Assembly (NCBI GenBank): GCA_036496285.1
Contig: DASXLI010000109.1
Coordinates: 16,986 to 80,985, forward strand
DNA length: 64,000 bases
Direction of reading: 5' to 3'
Origin: DP-19 sp036496285
GTDB taxonomy: Bacteria > Desulfobacterota > Binatia > UTPRO1
Positions 61,967-64,000 of this stretch are shown piece after piece. Made by a program: the position numbers and the translations under genes. Under the pieces are notes generated by a model that was given only the letters and a program-made list of their open reading frames with translations, had not been told where the DNA came from and made no database searches. Position 1 is the stretch's first letter. Every line of letters starts with the position of its first letter.

Positions 61967-63602
61967 GGACGGCCTCCTTCTCGGAGTAGTGGTACGCCGG
62001 CCCCTCGACGATCGGCGTCACTGCGAAGTTCTCGGTGGGCGGCGGCGACGGCGTCTGCCACTCCAGTCCCGTCGCACCCCAGGGATTCGCGCTCGCGCGC
62101 TGGCCGTAGCGCAGTGACCAGAGGAGGTAGCAGAACGGCATCAGGTAACCGATGCCGAGAATGGACGCGCCCGCCGTCGACATCACGTTCAGCACCTGGA
62201 ACTCGTCGGGATACGCATTGTAGCGCCGCGGCATCCCGAGGTAGCCCAGGATGAACTGCGGGAAGAACGTCAGGTTGAAGCCGAGGAACACGACGAGGGC
62301 CGCGATGCGCGCGAGCGACTCGGGGTACATGCGGCCGGTGATCTTCGGCCACCAGAAATGGATGCCGCCGAGATAGCCCATGAGGGCGCCGCCGACCATG
62401 ATGTAGTGGAAGTGCGCGACCACGAAGTAGGTGTCGTGCACGTGGACGTCGAGGCCGAGCGACGCCAGGAACAGGCCGGTCAGCCCGCCGATCGTGAAGA
62501 GGCCGATGAAGCCGAGCGCGTAGATCATCGGCGCCTTGAAGGAGATCGCCCCTTTGTAGAGCGTCGCCGTCCAATTGAAGACCTTCACGGCCGACGGGAT
62601 CGCGACCGCGAAGCTGAGGAACGAGAAGATCAGGCTGGCGTAGGGCGACATGCCGGCGACGAACATGTGGTGGCCCCACACGAGGAAGCCGAGGAACGCG
62701 ATCGCCAGGCTCGAAATGGCGATGAACTCGTACCCGAACGGCGCCTTGCGCGAGAAGCAGGTGATGAGCTCGCTCACGACACCCATGCTCGGCAGGATCA
62801 TGATGTAGACGGCCGGGTGCGAGTAGAACCAGAAGAGGTGCTGGAAGAGCACCGGGTCGCCGCCGAGGGCGGGATCGAAGATGCCGATGTGGAGCCCGCG
62901 CTCGACGCCGACCAGCGCCAGGGTGATCGCGATCACCGGCGTGCCGAGGATGAAGATGATGCTGGTGGCGTAGAGCGCCCAGATGAAGAGCGGCAGCCGC
63001 ATCCAGGTGAGCCCCGGCGCGCGCATGCGGTGGATGGTCACGATGAAGTTCAGGCCGGTCAGGATCGACGAGAAGCCGTTGATGAAGACCCCGACGGCGA
63101 CGGGAATGACCTTGGTGTGCGAGCCGACGGTGCTGTACGGCGTGTAGAACGTCCACCCGGTATCGACCCCGCCGGTGAAGACGGCCCACAGGGTGAAGAG
63201 GGAGCCGACGATGAAGATGTACCAGCTCGCCAGGTTGAGCTTGGGGAACGCCAGGTCGCGGGCACCGATCATCATCGGCACCAGGAAGTTTCCGAGCGTC
63301 GCCGGGATCGACGGGATCAGGAAGAAGAACACCATGATGATCCCGTGCATGGTGAAGAGCTTGTTGTAGGTGTCGGGCCCGACGAGGTCGCCGGCGGGCG
63401 TGAGCAGCTCCAGGCGGATGAGCAGCGCGAAGAGCCCGCCGAGCGCGAACATCACGGTGATCGTGCCCAGGTAGAGCAGCCCGATCCGCTTGTGGTCGAC
63501 GGTGAGCAGCCACGAGCGGATGCCGTAGTTGACGTTCAGGTAGTTGGTGCCGCCGTCCGGACGGGCCGGCTCGTCGATGCGTTCCGCGGTTTCCATGGTC
63601 AC
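61959..63602 (-). CDS. coxA: Cytochrome c oxidase subunit I
   Basis: 547 residues with twelve membrane segments. Heme and copper ligands are His in TMHGIIMVF, His and cross-linked Tyr in FYSHPAVY, the His pair in WGHHMF and the two His in VVAHFHYIM. YSHP without the D-channel Glu places it in the A2 group of heme-copper oxidases. It reduces O2 to water with proton pumping. GTG at 63602 overlaps the subunit II stop; ATG at 63596 is possible. Confidence 0.96.
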   Translation of the reverse strand: MTMETAERIDEPARPDGGTNYLNVNYGIRSWLLTVDHKRIGLLYLGTITVMFALGGLFALLIRLELLTPAGDLVGPDTYNKLFTMHGIIMVFFFLIPSIPATLGNFLVPMMIGARDLAFPKLNLASWYIFIVGSLFTLWAVFTGGVDTGWTFYTPYSTVGSHTKVIPVAVGVFINGFSSILTGLNFIVTIHRMRAPGLTWMRLPLFIWALYATSIIFILGTPVIAITLALVGVERGLHIGIFDPALGGDPVLFQHLFWFYSHPAVYIMILPSMGVVSELITCFSRKAPFGYEFIAISSLAIAFLGFLVWGHHMFVAGMSPYASLIFSFLSFAVAIPSAVKVFNWTATLYKGAISFKAPMIYALGFIGLFTIGGLTGLFLASLGLDVHVHDTYFVVAHFHYIMVGGALMGYLGGIHFWWPKITGRMYPESLARIAALVVFLGFNLTFFPQFILGYLGMPRRYNAYPDEFQVLNVMSTAGASILGIGYLMPFCYLLWSLRYGQRASANPWGATGLEWQTPSPPPTENFAVTPIVEGPAYHYSEKEAVLV

Positions 63603-64000
63603 GATTCCCGGTGCGCGTCGCCCGCTCCCGGCGATGCGCGCAGCGTCTTGATGTACGTGATGAGCTGCAGGAGGTCTTCCTCGCTCACCTGGCCCTTGAA
63701 CGTCGGCATTACGGGCGGAAAGCCGGCGACGAGCTTCGCCTGCGGATTGAGGATCGACTCGCGCAGGTAGGCGTCGTCGACGTCGACGGTCGCGCCGCTC
63801 TGCAGGCGTACCTTGGTGCCGACGATGCCGCCGAGCGCGGGGCCGAGCGTGCCCGACTCGCCGCGGTGGCAGGTGGCGCAGCCGAGGCTGGTGAAGAGGG
63901 CCGCGCCGGCGTCGGCGACCGAGCCGCTTCCCTGCGCCGCGCCCGCCGCACCGCCCGTGCCCCCGGAGAGCCAGGCCTGATAGGCGGCGGGATCCATGAC
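63599..64000 (-). CDS. coxB: Cytochrome c oxidase subunit II, C-terminal part (caa3 cytochrome c domain), truncated by window end
   Basis: At least 133 residues of the C-terminus; the 5' part lies beyond base 64000. VMDPAAYQAWLSGG is the standard end of the CuA domain. After a Gly/Ala linker follows a cytochrome c domain with CATCH heme-binding motif (GCATCHRG) and axial Met in PVMPTFKGQVSEEDL. Fusion of cytochrome c to subunit II defines the caa3-type oxidase. The internal ATG at 63997 is not the true start. Confidence 0.93.
   Translation of the reverse strand, partial: VMDPAAYQAWLSGGTGGAAGAAQGSGSVADAGAALFTSLGCATCHRGESGTLGPALGGIVGTKVRLQSGATVDVDDAYLRESILNPQAKLVAGFPPVMPTFKGQVSEEDLLQLITYIKTLRASPGAGDAHRES

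Overview
The window is strongly GC-rich and densely coded. Start codons overlap upstream stops throughout (ATGA or GTGA), and GTG and TTG starts are common. An outer membrane is implied by several lipoproteins, LolA- and LolB-like proteins, an HtrB/LpxL-type acyltransferase, periplasmic DegP and a Spy-like protein. The host is therefore a diderm, aerobic, high-GC bacterium of a deltaproteobacterial or Binatota-like type. That placement is inference from style and gene content; no rRNA or other phylogenetic marker is present.

Layout. (1) 0-9.3 kb, minus strand: a long apparent operon with a TPR lipoprotein, a LolB-like lipoprotein, a complete peptide/nickel-type ABC importer (binding lipoprotein, two permeases, two ATPases), a bactofilin and a small unknown protein. 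(2) 9.3-11.4 kb, minus: moaB-moaD-moaE-ispH. The MoaD carries residues beyond its di-glycine. Upstream are a strong DNA inverted repeat and a possible 41-codon ORF. (3) 11.7-15.4 kb, minus: a NarL-type two-component pair, a BtuF-like binding protein without signal peptide and a zinc ribbon. (4) 15.5-31.5 kb, mixed housekeeping and envelope genes: miaB, a Spy-like/His-Tyr-rich pair, hydrolase, JAMM protease, ketopantoate reductase, GTP-type PEP carboxykinase, an orphan prepilin with a sigma-54-like element, M20 peptidase, flippase-like membrane protein, a large secreted PKD/pectate-lyase-like protein, CpdA-like phosphodiesterase, MaoC-like hydratase, DegP, a flavodiiron-like MBL protein and a lone receiver protein.

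(5) 32.1-54.6 kb: the accessory highlight, a fatty-acid-synthase-like biosynthetic region. The plus-strand block runs AMP ligase, ketoreductase, ACP, ketosynthase, chain-length-factor-like partner, LolA-like protein, dehydratase, lipoprotein and MMPL exporter, in overlapping order. This is the core set of aryl-polyene/xanthomonadin-type pigment clusters. It is followed by a membrane-anchored C45-type Ntn hydrolase with a TPR-like tail, a flavin-dependent halogenase-like enzyme and an AhpD-like protein. Converging on it is a minus-strand four-gene operon: ACP, stand-alone condensation-type protein, FAD oxidoreductase, AMP ligase. A second halogenase-like flavoprotein starts divergently from that operon and leads into a polysaccharide deacetylase, a flippase-like protein and an ICMT-like methyltransferase. 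Together these suggest a halogenated, membrane-delivered polyene or lipid decorated by a second small carrier-protein assembly line.

(6) 54.7-60.9 kb: mostly small enzymes (cupin, RidA, DinB, two alpha/beta hydrolases, O-methyltransferase, lipid acyltransferase, glyoxalase I, SnoaL-like), in short or single units. (7) 61-64 kb, minus: caa3-type cytochrome c oxidase genes, IV-III-I and the C-terminal cytochrome c domain of subunit II, which runs off the window end. I saw no tRNA, rRNA, CRISPR array, transposase or phage gene.
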